DNA of 64,000 nucleotides from Aequorivita vladivostokensis (GTDB lineage Bacteria; Bacteroidota; Bacteroidia; Flavobacteriales; Flavobacteriaceae). The stretch spans positions 1-64,000 of the forward strand of contig NZ_JSVU01000010.1 of NCBI RefSeq assembly GCF_000952855.1. Direction: 5' to 3'. Within the stretch, counting starts at the first letter, position 1, and every line of letters starts with the position of its first letter. Positions 17,289-26,519 of the stretch are shown piece after piece. Both the position numbers and the translations under genes were made by a program. The notes beneath the pieces are model-generated. The model saw only the letters and a program-made list of their open reading frames with translations, was not told where the DNA came from and made no database searches.

Positions 17289-17759
17289 CTAGTAGGTCCT
17301 TAAATATTCTACCACTTGCCGCGCTTCTTCTTGCGTAAGCTTTAAATCAACCATTCTCGTTTCGTAAACAGCTTTTAATGCCTTAACCTGTGGATCGTTC
17401 TCTATCATCCCATCGGGATTCAATATCATATTCATTACCCATTGTGGAGAACGTTTTTCCAAAACTCCGCCGAGCGCCGGCCCTCTATTACTATTATGTA
17501 TTTCATTACAAATAGTGCACTGTTTATTAAAGATTTCTTCCCCCTTGGCTGCCATTTCTTTATTTATTTCCATTCCTAGCTCCACAGGCTCCTTTATTAG
17601 TCCGACACCTGTTTTGACCTCAGACGGCGCTTCAACCATTGCATTAATAGAATCATTGTTTTCTACTTTATTGCCATCATCTTTTACTTGATGCCCCCAA
17701 TTACAGGCGACTAAAGATAAAAACGGAATTAACATGTAGAAGATTTTATAAGTTTTCAT
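17289..17759 (-). CDS. Cytochrome c-like lipoprotein with degenerate haem motif
   Basis: A 156-residue lipoprotein (lipobox LVAC, Cys19) with a cytochrome c class I-like domain at about residues 65-156. The usual C-x2-C-H motif is C81-T-I-C84-N85: both cysteines are kept but the axial histidine is Asn, and the nearest His is H88 in CNEIH. The rest is family-like: GPALGGVLEKRSPQWVMNMILNP, and a distal Met in ETRMVDLKLTQEEARQVVEYLRTY. It may bind haem with another ligand, or have lost haem. A sequencing error is also possible, though one codon change (AAT to CAT) would restore the motif. It faces away from the carotenoid cluster. Confidence 0.75.
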   Translation of the reverse strand: MKTYKIFYMLIPFLSLVACNWGHQVKDDGNKVENNDSINAMVEAPSEVKTGVGLIKEPVELGMEINKEMAAKGEEIFNKQCTICNEIHNSNRGPALGGVLEKRSPQWVMNMILNPDGMIENDPQVKALKAVYETRMVDLKLTQEEARQVVEYLRTY

Positions 17760-18115
17760 AGTCGTAGTATTAAATTAATATTGTGTTTTCCAATCTCTAA
17801 CCTAAAATTACAATGCATCGTTGTTTTTCACCATATTATTAACGTTTGCTTAATCAGAGTAGAATTGTAGTAGATACGCCTTTAGAAAGTAAATTTTGTG
17901 TTTACCGGGGGAATGAGTTCTTCTTTCAAATGCTATAAATGCTGGGTTGAAACGATTTTATAAAATTCCTCTATATTTAAAGAACGGGTTGATCTTATAT
18001 AGTTTTATATTTTCCAAAAACAAATTTTATAATTGTGTTTAGAGAGTTTCACTTTTTTTTAAACAATCTCACATCTTTTTAGTACTTTCACCTTGTAATA
18101 ATAAATATCTCTTCA
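17760..18115. other. 356-bp divergent intergenic region
   Basis: AT-rich DNA between the leftward cytochrome gene and the rightward MerR regulator. No ORF, tRNA or strong palindrome is visible. TACTTTCACC at 18083-18092 resembles a -7 box for the regulator gene but lacks a convincing -33. An AAACAA half-site (18061-18066) resembles the arm of the palindrome in front of crtI. Confidence 0.5.
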
Positions 18116-19015
18116 GTGGTCAAAACACATTTTGGCATAAAGGATCTTGAAAACCTCTCAAACGTTAAAGCCCATACAATTAGGATTTGGGAAAAACGGT
18201 ACAACCTGCTTGAACCGGACCGTACCGATACAAACATCAGAAAGTATGACCTACAGAACCTTAAAAAATTATTGAACGTCGCCTATCTATACAATGCTGG
18301 GTATAAAATCTCAAAAATTGCGAGTTTAGATTCTGCGCAAATTCAGGCATTGATTAAAGAGAACATTAATGGCCTCGATTCTGAATACATGCTGAATGTC
18401 TTTAAATCGGCCATGTTTGAATTTGATGGCCAACTTTTTGACGCCACCTTGAAAAAACTATTGGAAACAAAATCCTTTAGGGAAGTTTTCGTTAAGATAT
18501 TTGTACCATTACTAAATGAAATGGGAATATTGTGGCATTCGGGAACTATTGATCCATCCCACGAGCACTTCATATCCGAAAAAATTAAACATACCATAAT
18601 TAGTTTTTCAGATAAAGAAAAAAAAATTAGCACTAAACCAGGCCCTCTATTCACCCTCTATCTACCATATCAGGAAATACACGAGATTGGGCTGCTATAT
18701 GCCAATTACGAATTGATTTCAGCAGGGTACAACACCATTTTTTTGGGAGCGAATATTCCCTTGGAAAGCTTGACGCATATTTTGAACAGTAAGCAGCGGG
18801 TAATTTTTGTCACCTATTTTACAATCCAACCAGAGAATGATAATCTTAAAAAATATCTTTCCGATTTTCAAACCGAAGTAGGCTCCAAAGGATCATGCGA
18901 ACTCTGGGTATTGGGAAACAAGGCAGAAAAAAGCAGCAAGAACACTAAAAATCTTAAATTTTTCAGAGATATAACCCTTTTCACGGACCATATCGAAAAA
19001 TTCCAACAATCATAA
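18116..19015 (+). CDS. MerR-family regulator with B12-binding domain (CarH/LitR-like)
   Basis: A 299-residue regulator. The MerR winged helix (residues 5-75) contains IKDLENLSNVKAHTIRIWEKRY. A four-helix bundle follows with W140 and E150-H151, a W-x9-EH motif. The Rossmann domain carries E187-x-H189-x2-G192. In CarH of Thermus and Myxococcus these two motifs cap adenosylcobalamin and give the lower axial His, making the protein a light-responsive repressor of carotenoid genes. Both are intact here, so a B12 photoreceptor is likely (inference). Start is GTG at 18116; no ATG exists upstream before a stop. It sits directly upstream of crtI on the same strand, 141 nt away, the expected place for a carotenoid regulator. 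Confidence 0.85.
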   Translation: MVKTHFGIKDLENLSNVKAHTIRIWEKRYNLLEPDRTDTNIRKYDLQNLKKLLNVAYLYNAGYKISKIASLDSAQIQALIKENINGLDSEYMLNVFKSAMFEFDGQLFDATLKKLLETKSFREVFVKIFVPLLNEMGILWHSGTIDPSHEHFISEKIKHTIISFSDKEKKISTKPGPLFTLYLPYQEIHEIGLLYANYELISAGYNTIFLGANIPLESLTHILNSKQRVIFVTYFTIQPENDNLKKYLSDFQTEVGSKGSCELWVLGNKAEKSSKNTKNLKFFRDITLFTDHIEKFQQS

Positions 19016-19122
19016 AAAAAAGACTCTCCGATCATCTAGTTTTAGATCTAAGTCATTCTATTTCCTTAATTCTTTCCCAAAATTTGAATTCAAGTATGAA
19101 AATAAATCGTGCAAATTTCATT

Positions 19123-19155
19123 TTTGTTTAAATAAAATGTAGATTTGTTAAACAA
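19123..19155 (+). promoter_or_regulatory. Candidate operator/promoter of the crt operon
   Basis: TTTGTTTAAATAA (19123-19135) is followed by TTTGTTAAACAA (19144-19155). The second contains a perfect inverted repeat TTGTT-A-AACAA ending one base before the crtI ATG. A TAGATTTG (-7-like) box at 19140-19147 overlaps it, but no TTG is properly spaced upstream. A dimeric or tetrameric MerR-type repressor could bind the paired sites. Binding is inferred only from position and symmetry. Confidence 0.45.
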
Positions 19156-19156
19156 T

Positions 19157-20620
19157 ATGAAAGACATCGCAGTTATTGGTTCCGGTTTTTCTTCGCTCGC
19201 TGCATCTTGTTATTTGGCACAGGCAGGAAATAAAGTAACCATTTATGAAAAGAATGGAACTATTGGCGGAAGGGCCCGCCAGTTAAAAAAGGACGGCTTC
19301 ACTTTCGACATGGGCCCCACTTGGTACTGGATGCCCGATGTTTTTGAACGTTTCTTTAAAGATTTTGGAAAGCGTCCCTCTGATTTTTACGCCTTGGAAA
19401 AGTTAAATCCAGCATATCGAGTATATTTTGCGAACAATGAATATATAACTATAGAGGATACGCTTGAAAAAATATGTACGGCTTTCGAAAATGAGGAAGC
19501 AGGAAGTTCGATAAAGCTCAAAAAATTTATGGCTCAAGCCTTGGACAATTACAATATCGCCATAAAAGACTTGGTTTATAGGCCGGGCGTTTCGCCAATG
19601 GAATTGGTCACCGCTGCAACCATGAAAAAGATAGGCCAGTTTTTTAGCACGATAAGCAAAGATGTGCGCCGCGAATTTTCAAACCCCAAGCTTATATCCA
19701 TTTTAGAGTTTCCGGTTCTCTTTCTGGGAGCAAAACCTTCGGATACACCTTCGTTTTACAGCTTTATGAATTATGCTGACTTTGGCTTGGGCACATTTCA
19801 CCCAAAAAATGGCATGTACTCCGTAATTGACGGAATTAAAAGACTTGCGGAAGAATTGGGCGTAACTATAAAGACAAATGAAAACGTTGAAAAAATAATT
19901 GTTGAGAACGGAAAAACCAGTGGGCTTATTTCCAACGGTGAAATGATTGAAGCAGATGTAGTTTTGAGCGGTGCCGATTATCACCACACCGAAACACTCC
20001 TGGAAAAAAGGTTCCGTAAGTATTCCGAAAACTATTGGAGCAAAAAAACCTTCGCCCCTTCCGCCCTGCTTTTTTACGTTGGGTTCGATACCAAAATAAA
20101 GCATGTAGATCATCATACATTATTCTTTGATGTAGATTTCAAAAAACATTCTGAAGAAATATATGATTCTCCCAAATGGCCCGACGAACCGCTTTTTTAC
20201 GCGAGTTTCCCATCCAAGACGGATAATAGTGTGGCTCCAGAGGGAAAAGAGGGGGGAATATTCTTAATTCCGTTGGCTCCGGGTCTGGATGACATCCCTG
20301 AAATACGTGAGGAATATTTCGAAAAAATAATGGCGCGGTTTGAACAAATTACAGCACAGGAGGTCAAAAAATACGTTATATTTAAAGAATCCTTTTGCAT
20401 CAACGATTTCATTTCAGATTATAATAGTTACAAAGGAAACGCATACGGCCTCGCAAATACCTTAATGCAGACCGCTTTTTTAAGGCCGAAACTGAAAAGC
20501 AAAAAAGTAAAAAACCTCTTTTTTACAGGACAACTTACCGTGCCTGGCCCCGGCGTTCCTCCGGCTCTGATTTCGGGGAAATTGGTAGCCGGTTTAATCG
20601 ATAAAGAAAACATACAGTGA
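19157..20620 (+). CDS. crtI: Phytoene desaturase
   Basis: A 487-residue FAD-dependent desaturase that turns phytoene into lycopene. The N-terminal dinucleotide-binding motif is VIGSGFSSLAASCYLAQAG, followed by EKNGTIGGRARQLKKDGFTFDMGPTWYWMPDVF. The C-terminal CrtI signature is GQLTVPGPGVPPALISGKL. An ATG at 19157 (MKDIAVIGSG) is preferred to a TTG at 19145 that lies inside the putative operator. The stop overlaps the crtB GTG (GTGA), so the two are translationally coupled. Confidence 0.95.
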   Translation: MKDIAVIGSGFSSLAASCYLAQAGNKVTIYEKNGTIGGRARQLKKDGFTFDMGPTWYWMPDVFERFFKDFGKRPSDFYALEKLNPAYRVYFANNEYITIEDTLEKICTAFENEEAGSSIKLKKFMAQALDNYNIAIKDLVYRPGVSPMELVTAATMKKIGQFFSTISKDVRREFSNPKLISILEFPVLFLGAKPSDTPSFYSFMNYADFGLGTFHPKNGMYSVIDGIKRLAEELGVTIKTNENVEKIIVENGKTSGLISNGEMIEADVVLSGADYHHTETLLEKRFRKYSENYWSKKTFAPSALLFYVGFDTKIKHVDHHTLFFDVDFKKHSEEIYDSPKWPDEPLFYASFPSKTDNSVAPEGKEGGIFLIPLAPGLDDIPEIREEYFEKIMARFEQITAQEVKKYVIFKESFCINDFISDYNSYKGNAYGLANTLMQTAFLRPKLKSKKVKNLFFTGQLTVPGPGVPPALISGKLVAGLIDKENIQ

Positions 20621-21459
20621 AAGAACTTTTTGACATCGTATCCAAAAAATGTAGCAAAGAGGTAACCAAAACTTACAGTACCTCCTTTTCATTGGCTACA
20701 CGAATGCTTGGGTCCGCCATACGCCAGGACATCTACAACATTTATGGTTTTGTGCGTTTCGCCGATGAAATTGTAGATTCGTTTCACGAATACAATAAAG
20801 AAATCCTTTTCAACCGCTTTGAAAATGCTTTGGAAGAAGCGCTCTTGGATAAAATCAGTTTAAATCCTATATTAAATTCATTTCAGGAAACGATCTATAA
20901 ATACAATATTCAAAAAGAGCTAATAGATACTTTTATGGCGAGTATGCGTTTGGACCTCACTAAAAGCGTGTATTCCACTACGGAAGAATTCAATGACTAT
21001 ATTTACGGCTCTGCAGACGTTGTGGGCTTAATGTGTTTAAAAGTTTTTGTGAAAGGTGATATTGAGAAATATAACCAGCTGAAGGAATCAGCCATGAATC
21101 TGGGCTCTGCCTTTCAAAAGGTAAATTTTCTGCGCGACCTGAAAGAAGATTACGAAAACCTGAGCCGAACCTATTTTCCAAATACCAATCTCGACTCTTT
21201 GGATGAGGAATCAAAAATGATAATTATTGAAGAGATAAAAGAAAACTTTAATAGAGGGTACCAAGGCATTCTCCAATTGCCGCACGATTCCAAACTCGGG
21301 GTTTTTGTGGCATATCGATATTATAAGAGATTGCTGAAAAAACTTCAACAAACCCCCGCCATCGAAATAAAAAACGCGCGGATACGCGTTCCAAACGTTG
21401 AAAAAATTGGGCTTTTAACGCGCAGCTATGTAAAATATCAATTAAATTTGGTGAAGTGA
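20617..21459 (+). CDS. crtB: Phytoene synthase
   Basis: A 280-residue enzyme joining two GGPP molecules into phytoene. Both Mg-pyrophosphate binding motifs are visible: FADEIVDS (D-x3-D) near residue 50, and NFLRDLKED near 170, preceded by GSAFQKVNFLRD. The GTG start overlaps the crtI stop. No GGPP synthase (crtE) is in the window, so its substrate must come from a gene elsewhere. Confidence 0.95.
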   Translation: MKELFDIVSKKCSKEVTKTYSTSFSLATRMLGSAIRQDIYNIYGFVRFADEIVDSFHEYNKEILFNRFENALEEALLDKISLNPILNSFQETIYKYNIQKELIDTFMASMRLDLTKSVYSTTEEFNDYIYGSADVVGLMCLKVFVKGDIEKYNQLKESAMNLGSAFQKVNFLRDLKEDYENLSRTYFPNTNLDSLDEESKMIIIEEIKENFNRGYQGILQLPHDSKLGVFVAYRYYKRLLKKLQQTPAIEIKNARIRVPNVEKIGLLTRSYVKYQLNLVK

Positions 21460-21497
21460 TAAGTGCTCCGTTTTGAGAGAACTCAACACCCCAAATA

Positions 21498-21511
21498 ACA
21501 AATCCCGAATC
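21498..21511 (+). repeat. Short dispersed repeat, copy 1
   Basis: The 14-mer ACAAATCCCGAATC in the crtB-crtZ gap recurs exactly at 61797-61810, in both cases followed by further CCGAATC/ACGAATT-type units. It is probably a low-complexity mini-repeat of intergenic DNA. Confidence 0.5.
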
Positions 21512-21537
21512 ACGAATTAACAAAGTAAAAAACAACA

Positions 21538-21987
21538 ATGACAACAGTTCTTTGGATATTAATTTTCATTTCCACCTTCTGCATTATGGAATTTATGGCG
21601 TGGTTTACCCATAAATATATTATGCACGGCTTTTTATGGAAATTGCACAAAGACCATCACCACAAAGACCACGGCAGCTGGTGGGAGCGGAACGATTATT
21701 TCTTTTTGTTTTACGCCCTGGTCAGCATCAGTTGTTTTATAGGATGGAGCTATTATGGCTTTTGGGCAGGGTTGCCTATCGGTTTGGGCATTTTTGCCTA
21801 TGGGGTTACCTACTTTTTTGTGCACGATATTTTTATACACCAGCGTTTTAAAATGTTCCGAAACGCCAATAACTGGTACGCCCGTGGTATCAGGCGTGCG
21901 CACAAAATACACCACAAACATTTGGGAAAGGATAAAGGCGAATGTTTCGGGATGCTATTTCCGCCACTGAAATATTTTAAAAAATAA
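21538..21987 (+). CDS. crtZ: Beta-carotene hydroxylase
   Basis: A 149-residue non-haem di-iron membrane hydroxylase that adds 3-hydroxyl groups to beta-carotene rings, giving zeaxanthin. The histidine clusters of the fatty-acid hydroxylase family are in place: HKYIMH, HKDHHHKDH, HDIFIHQRF and RRAHKIHHKH. Four hydrophobic segments are visible. It lies 78 nt after crtB and three bases before the lycopene cyclase gene. Confidence 0.94.
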   Translation: MTTVLWILIFISTFCIMEFMAWFTHKYIMHGFLWKLHKDHHHKDHGSWWERNDYFFLFYALVSISCFIGWSYYGFWAGLPIGLGIFAYGVTYFFVHDIFIHQRFKMFRNANNWYARGIRRAHKIHHKHLGKDKGECFGMLFPPLKYFKK

Positions 21988-21990
21988 AGC

Positions 21991-22695
21991 ATGTGGCATC
22001 TCTATCTTTTATTGGACATCGCCTCGCTGAGTGTCCCGTTTCTCTTTAGTTTTCACCCAAAATTGAAGTTTTATAAACTTTGGAAATATTTTTTTCCCGC
22101 CACCTTTATCATAATGGCTTTTTTTATTCCGTGGGACATCATCTTTACACAGCAGGGGTTTTGGGGCTTCAACGAAAAATACCTCTCAGGAATACATTTG
22201 GGAAACTTGCCAATTGAAGAATGGCTCTTCTTTATCTGCATTCCCTATGCTTGTCTTTTCACTATCTACGCCTTTAAAAATTTACTGCCAAAATTTTCCC
22301 TTTCAAAAAAAGTAACCGGAATAGTCTATTTTTCATTGCAGACCATTTTGATTGTCTCCCTGCTCTATTTTTACGACCGTTGGTACACCGCGGTCAATTT
22401 CGGTTATGCCATTGTGTTACTGGCCTTGGTTTATAACTATAAACGTGAAACGCTACAAGTTTTCTTCCCCGTATTCCTCATTCTTTTGGTGCCATTTTTT
22501 ATAGTGAATGGGTTTCTCACCGGCAGTTGGATCCATGAACAAGTGGTTTGGTACAACGATGCCGAAAATTTGGGCATCCGTATTGGTACCGTTCCCATTG
22601 AGGACAGTATTTATGCCTTAACAATGCTGTTGACAGTTTTTGTTCTGATGGAAAAATTCAGCGAAAAATATCCTTCCCAAGAGGAAATACCCTAA
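21991..22695 (+). CDS. Membrane lycopene cyclase (CrtYcd-type)
   Basis: A 234-residue integral-membrane protein of the lycopene cyclase domain family, related to actinobacterial CrtYc/CrtYd and fungal CarRP rather than soluble CrtY. Two repeats carry the characteristic PxE(E/D) motifs: LPIEEWLFFICIPYACLF and VPIEDSIYALTMLL. About seven helices are visible. It would close both ends of lycopene to give beta-carotene, the substrate of CrtZ. The second repeat follows directly in one chain, so this is the fused form. Confidence 0.9.
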   Translation: MWHLYLLLDIASLSVPFLFSFHPKLKFYKLWKYFFPATFIIMAFFIPWDIIFTQQGFWGFNEKYLSGIHLGNLPIEEWLFFICIPYACLFTIYAFKNLLPKFSLSKKVTGIVYFSLQTILIVSLLYFYDRWYTAVNFGYAIVLLALVYNYKRETLQVFFPVFLILLVPFFIVNGFLTGSWIHEQVVWYNDAENLGIRIGTVPIEDSIYALTMLLTVFVLMEKFSEKYPSQEEIP

Positions 22696-22815
22696 TTTGA
22701 TTTTTTCTGAAAAAATCGGCAAATTAACAGCAATAAAATTTCATATACAATAGGTTGCGAAATGTAAATAGAATGCGTTTTTACATTACATTTAATCCTA
22801 AAAACCGCAGTTGTT

Positions 22816-23400
22816 ATGATACATCCTAAAACTGAGCTTAAATTTATCAGCGATCAAATAGGTTACGGCGTGGTTGCTACCGAATTTATACCCGCCGGCA
22901 CAATAACCTGGGCCTTGGACGATCTGGATCGGGAATTTACGCCAGCCAAGCTAAAGAAAATGAATCCGCTTTACCAACAGATTCTTGAAACTTATTGTTA
23001 CAGAAACGGCAAAGGCAACTTTGTGCTGTGCTGGGACTATGGCCGCTACGTAAACCACAGTTTTAAGAGCAATTGTTTATCTACCGCCTATGATTTTGAA
23101 ATTGCAATCCGCGATATTCAGCCTGGGGAAGAGCTGACGGACGATTACGGCTACTTAAATGTGTCTGAACCTTTTAAGGGCATAGATGAAGGAACCCGCC
23201 GAAAGACGGTGTATCCCAACGATCTTTTGAACCACCACCAAACCTGGGATAAGCAGCTCTTGAAAAATTTTCCAAAAATTCCTAAAGTTGAGCAGCCACT
23301 AAAATCCTTGCTAACCCCAAAATTATGGAATACGATTACTGCAATTGCCGAGGGAAAAAAGGAAATGGACTCAATTCTAAAAAACCATTTTCCGGGCTAG
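22816..23400 (+). CDS. SET-domain protein (putative lysine methyltransferase)
   Basis: A 194-residue bacterial SET-domain protein. The N-terminal strand IGYGVVATEFIPAGTITW matches the SET-N motif. The catalytic part shows DYGRYVNHSFKSNC (the NHS cofactor motif), and IQPGEELTDDYGYLNV carries the GEEL-x-DYG catalytic tyrosine signature. A family member would use S-adenosylmethionine to methylate protein lysines; no target can be named. It lacks the post-SET zinc cysteines. It has its own 120-bp upstream gap and lies after the carotenoid cluster on the same strand, with no obvious functional link. Confidence 0.85.
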   Translation: MIHPKTELKFISDQIGYGVVATEFIPAGTITWALDDLDREFTPAKLKKMNPLYQQILETYCYRNGKGNFVLCWDYGRYVNHSFKSNCLSTAYDFEIAIRDIQPGEELTDDYGYLNVSEPFKGIDEGTRRKTVYPNDLLNHHQTWDKQLLKNFPKIPKVEQPLKSLLTPKLWNTITAIAEGKKEMDSILKNHFPG

Positions 23401-23410
23401 TTTTTAGGGA

Positions 23411-23977
23411 CTATTCGGTAAGCAGGTTGTCCAATAGAGCCCTCATTTTTTTACTGTTCCAGTCTGCTGCGCCTTCTTCATCAATGATAATCTCCCCGGT
23501 TTTTGAAATTAAATAAGTAGTCGGCAGGGCCTGTGACCTCAATTGTTTTGGCGCTTCATATTTTTGAAGAAAAACGGGCAATGAGTAGCTGTTTTTCTGA
23601 AGAAATCTATTCACTTTTTCAGATTCTTCCGAAGTGACGAAATAGAAATCTACTTTATCCCCGTAGCTATCATATAATTTCTGAAACGAGGGCATTTCGG
23701 CAACGCAGGGCGGGCACCAAGTAGCCCAAAAATTTACAATGGTAACCTTCCCTTCCGATTGTGAAAAATTAATCTCCCCACCTTCCATTTCCAGTAAATT
23801 CCATTGATAATCCTGTAATGTCTCGCGGTCCGACACCTTTTTTTCCGAAGGCGAAAAGGAAATAAGCCGCTGCACAAAAACCTGAATTGGCATTCGCGTT
23901 TGCGGGATAATCAGCAACGCCAAAAATGCAAAAAACAAGATATTGCCCCAATGTTTCTTTATAAATTTCATCAACAT
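23411..23977 (-). CDS. TlpA-like membrane-anchored thioredoxin
   Basis: A 188-residue protein with one N-terminal transmembrane anchor (NILFFAFLALLIIP) and a periplasmic thioredoxin fold. The active site is FWATWCPPCVAEMPSF, the cis-proline is in QALPTTYLI. Such proteins reduce or resolve disulphides in the periplasm, often in cytochrome c maturation. Either of two in-frame ATGs (23977 or 23971) could be used. The aconitase terminator lies just upstream, so it needs its own promoter, which I do not see clearly. Confidence 0.88.
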   Translation of the reverse strand: MLMKFIKKHWGNILFFAFLALLIIPQTRMPIQVFVQRLISFSPSEKKVSDRETLQDYQWNLLEMEGGEINFSQSEGKVTIVNFWATWCPPCVAEMPSFQKLYDSYGDKVDFYFVTSEESEKVNRFLQKNSYSLPVFLQKYEAPKQLRSQALPTTYLISKTGEIIIDEEGAADWNSKKMRALLDNLLTE

Positions 23978-23984
23978 TAATATT

Positions 23985-24024
23985 ATAAAAAAACCTAACA
24001 GGGTTTTAAAATCCTGTTAGGTTT
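23985..24024 (-). terminator. Terminator downstream of aconitase
   Basis: A perfect 12-bp stem (AAACCTAACAGG at 23991-24002 with 24013-24024) with a 10-nt loop, followed by seven T on the minus strand. It lies 19 nt after the aconitase stop. Confidence 0.9.
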
Positions 24025-24043
24025 AGTAGTATTTAAACCCTTT

Positions 24044-26308
24044 TTAAGCGTTCTGCTTTTTTATCAAATTCAGAGCAGATCCTTCGCGATACCACTTAAT
24101 CTGTGCATCGTTATAGGTATGGTTTACTTTAATTGTATCCTTGCTGCCATCTTTATGGACTATTTCAACTGTAAGCGGTTTGTTTGGCGCAAATTCTGAA
24201 ATATCCACAAAGTTGAAGGTATCATCTTCTTGAATCAAATCATAATCAGCTTCGTTGGCAAAGGTAAGTGCCAACATTCCCTGCTTTTTTAAGTTGGTTT
24301 CGTGTATTCGCGCAAATGATTTTACCAAAACCGCCGCAACACCCAAGTGACGTGGCTGCATGGCCGCGTGCTCGCGCGAAGAACCTTCGCCATAATTATG
24401 GTCACCCACAACTATTGTTTTTACGCCTTTTGCTTTGTACTCGCGTTGCACATCTGGCACCCCGCCGTACTCGCCGGTAAATTGGTTTTTTACAAAATTG
24501 GTTTGTTTATTGAAAGCGTTTACGGCGCCAATTAATGTATTGTTGGCAATATTGTCCAAATGCCCCCGGTAGCGCAACCACGGACCAGCCATTGAAATAT
24601 GGTCGGTGGTACATTTTCCGAAAGCTTTAATCAATAATTTTACACCTTGCAATTCCGAATCCTTAATAGGAAGGAAAGGCTCCAATAATTGAAGGCGCTC
24701 ACTGTCTTTCGCTACTTTCACCTCAACCGAGCTTCCATCTTCCTTGGGTGCCAAATATCCGTTATCCTCCACTTCAAAGCCTTTTGGCGGCAATTCCAAT
24801 CCACGGGGTTCGTCAAGTTTCACCTCCTGTCCGTCTTCATTTAAAAGCGTATCGTTCATCGGGTCAAAATCCAAACGGCCCGAAATAGCGATTGCGGCAA
24901 CCATTTCCGGCGAGCCAACAAACGCGTGTGTGTTGGGGTTTCCGTCAGCGCGTTTCGAAAAGTTTCGGTTGAATGAATGCACGATGGTGTTCTTTTCATC
25001 GCCTTTTCTATCGCTTCGGTCCCACTGGCCAATGCACGGTCCGCAGGCGTTTGTAAAAATGGTGGCTCCCAGATTCTCAAAAACGTCCAAAAGTCCGTCG
25101 CGCTCTGCGGTAAAACGGATTTGCTCTGAACCGGGATTTATTCCGAAATCGCTCTTTGGTTTTAATTTTTTATCGATGGCCTGTTGCGCAATAGACGCCG
25201 CCCGCGTTAAATCTTCATAGGAAGAATTGGTACAGCTACCTATCAAGCCCCAATCCACTTTTAAGGGCCATTCATTTTTCTTTGCTTTTTCACCCAATTG
25301 GCCCACTGGCGTCGCTAAGTCTGGCGTAAAAGGACCGTTCAAGTGTGGACGCAATGCCGTTAAGTCAATTTCTATAACTTGATCAAAATATTTCTCGGGA
25401 TTTGCGTAAACTTCATCATCACCGGTTAAATATTCACGGATTTTATTGGCTTCGTCTGCAATTTCTGCACGATCTGTTGCTCTAAGGAAGCGCTCCATGG
25501 CGTCGTCATAACCAAAAGTTGAAGTAGTCGCGCCTATTTCGGCACCCATATTACAGATGGTCCCTTTTCCGGTACAGGAAAGATTTTTTGCACCCGGACC
25601 GAAATATTCAACAATGGCACCCGTTCCACCTTTTACGGTAAGGATTCCGGCCACTTTCAAAATAACATCTTTTGAAGCTGTCCAGCCATTCAGTTCCCCC
25701 GTAAGTTTTACGCCTATTAACTTCGGAAATTTTAGCTCCCAAGGCATTCCTGCCATTACATCTACGGCGTCAGCACCGCCCACGCCTATAGCCACCATTC
25801 CCAAGCCACCTGCGTTTACGGTGTGACTATCGGTACCTATCATCATTCCTCCGGGGAAGGCGTAATTTTCTAAAACCACTTGGTGGATAATTCCTGCTCC
25901 TGGTCTCCAAAAGCCGATTCCGTATTTGTTTGAAACCGATTCCAAAAAGTCGAAAACCTCGTTACTGGTTTCATTTGCGCGCTTTAAATCGGGCGCGGCA
26001 CCCTGTTTGGCCTGAATTAAATGATCACAGTGAACGGTAGTTGGTACTGCAACTGTTTTTTTACCAGCCTGCATAAATTGCAAAAGCGCCATTTGGGCGG
26101 TTGCATCCTGGCACGCTATTCTATCTGGGGCAAAATCCACATAATCCTTTCCTCGCTGGAAAGCCTTATCTGGATTGCCATCCCAAAGGTGGGAATATAA
26201 AATCTTTTCGGAAAGTGTAAGTGGTTTTCCCGTGATTTCACGTGCTTTATCCACACGTTCCGCCATCTGGGCATAAACCTTTTTAATCATATCAATATCA
26301 AAAGCCAT
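24044..26308 (-). CDS. acn: Aconitate hydratase (mitochondrial type)
   Basis: A 754-residue TCA-cycle aconitase that isomerises citrate to isocitrate with a [4Fe-4S] cluster. The three cluster cysteines are in [13 protein letters not shown] and [13 protein letters not shown]. Substrate-binding segments [25 protein letters not shown] and [17 protein letters not shown] are intact. Length and sequence match the mitochondrial ACO2-like group rather than AcnA or AcnB of E. coli. The 211-bp upstream gap holds a TATTTTCG box near the start and an AT-only palindrome at 26473-26495. Confidence 0.96.
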   Translation of the reverse strand: MAFDIDMIKKVYAQMAERVDKAREITGKPLTLSEKILYSHLWDGNPDKAFQRGKDYVDFAPDRIACQDATAQMALLQFMQAGKKTVAVPTTVHCDHLIQAKQGAAPDLKRANETSNEVFDFLESVSNKYGIGFWRPGAGIIHQVVLENYAFPGGMMIGTDSHTVNAGGLGMVAIGVGGADAVDVMAGMPWELKFPKLIGVKLTGELNGWTASKDVILKVAGILTVKGGTGAIVEYFGPGAKNLSCTGKGTICNMGAEIGATTSTFGYDDAMERFLRATDRAEIADEANKIREYLTGDDEVYANPEKYFDQVIEIDLTALRPHLNGPFTPDLATPVGQLGEKAKKNEWPLKVDWGLIGSCTNSSYEDLTRAASIAQQAIDKKLKPKSDFGINPGSEQIRFTAERDGLLDVFENLGATIFTNACGPCIGQWDRSDRKGDEKNTIVHSFNRNFSKRADGNPNTHAFVGSPEMVAAIAISGRLDFDPMNDTLLNEDGQEVKLDEPRGLELPPKGFEVEDNGYLAPKEDGSSVEVKVAKDSERLQLLEPFLPIKDSELQGVKLLIKAFGKCTTDHISMAGPWLRYRGHLDNIANNTLIGAVNAFNKQTNFVKNQFTGEYGGVPDVQREYKAKGVKTIVVGDHNYGEGSSREHAAMQPRHLGVAAVLVKSFARIHETNLKKQGMLALTFANEADYDLIQEDDTFNFVDISEFAPNKPLTVEIVHKDGSKDTIKVNHTYNDAQIKWYREGSALNLIKKQNA

Positions 26309-26472
26309 AATTGTATTTTTAGTTGTTTGCGAAAATACAAAAATTTAGAATATTTAAAAAATATTTAATGAAAATGCCTATTTAATGAACATAATTCAGT
26401 AAATACCAAATATTGTTGAATATAATTGCCGATATGATAAAGTTAACTGTGAAAAATTAAGAAATTCAGAAT

Positions 26473-26495
26473 ATTATAAAAGAATGTTTTATAAT
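26473..26495. repeat. AT-only palindrome between moxR and acn
   Basis: ATTATAAAA (26473-26481) pairs with TTTTATAAT (26487-26495) around a 5-nt loop. It could act as a weak terminator for moxR or as a regulator site for acn. Nothing else stands out in the 211-bp gap. Confidence 0.4.
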
Positions 26496-26519
26496 TTCAA
26501 AAGATGGGAAATATTCCGC

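Noticed and set aside
22699-22717. Terminator after the lycopene cyclase gene
   Set aside because: The GATTTTTTC/GAAAAAATC stem has no T-run after it and almost no loop; it is probably chance AT-rich symmetry.
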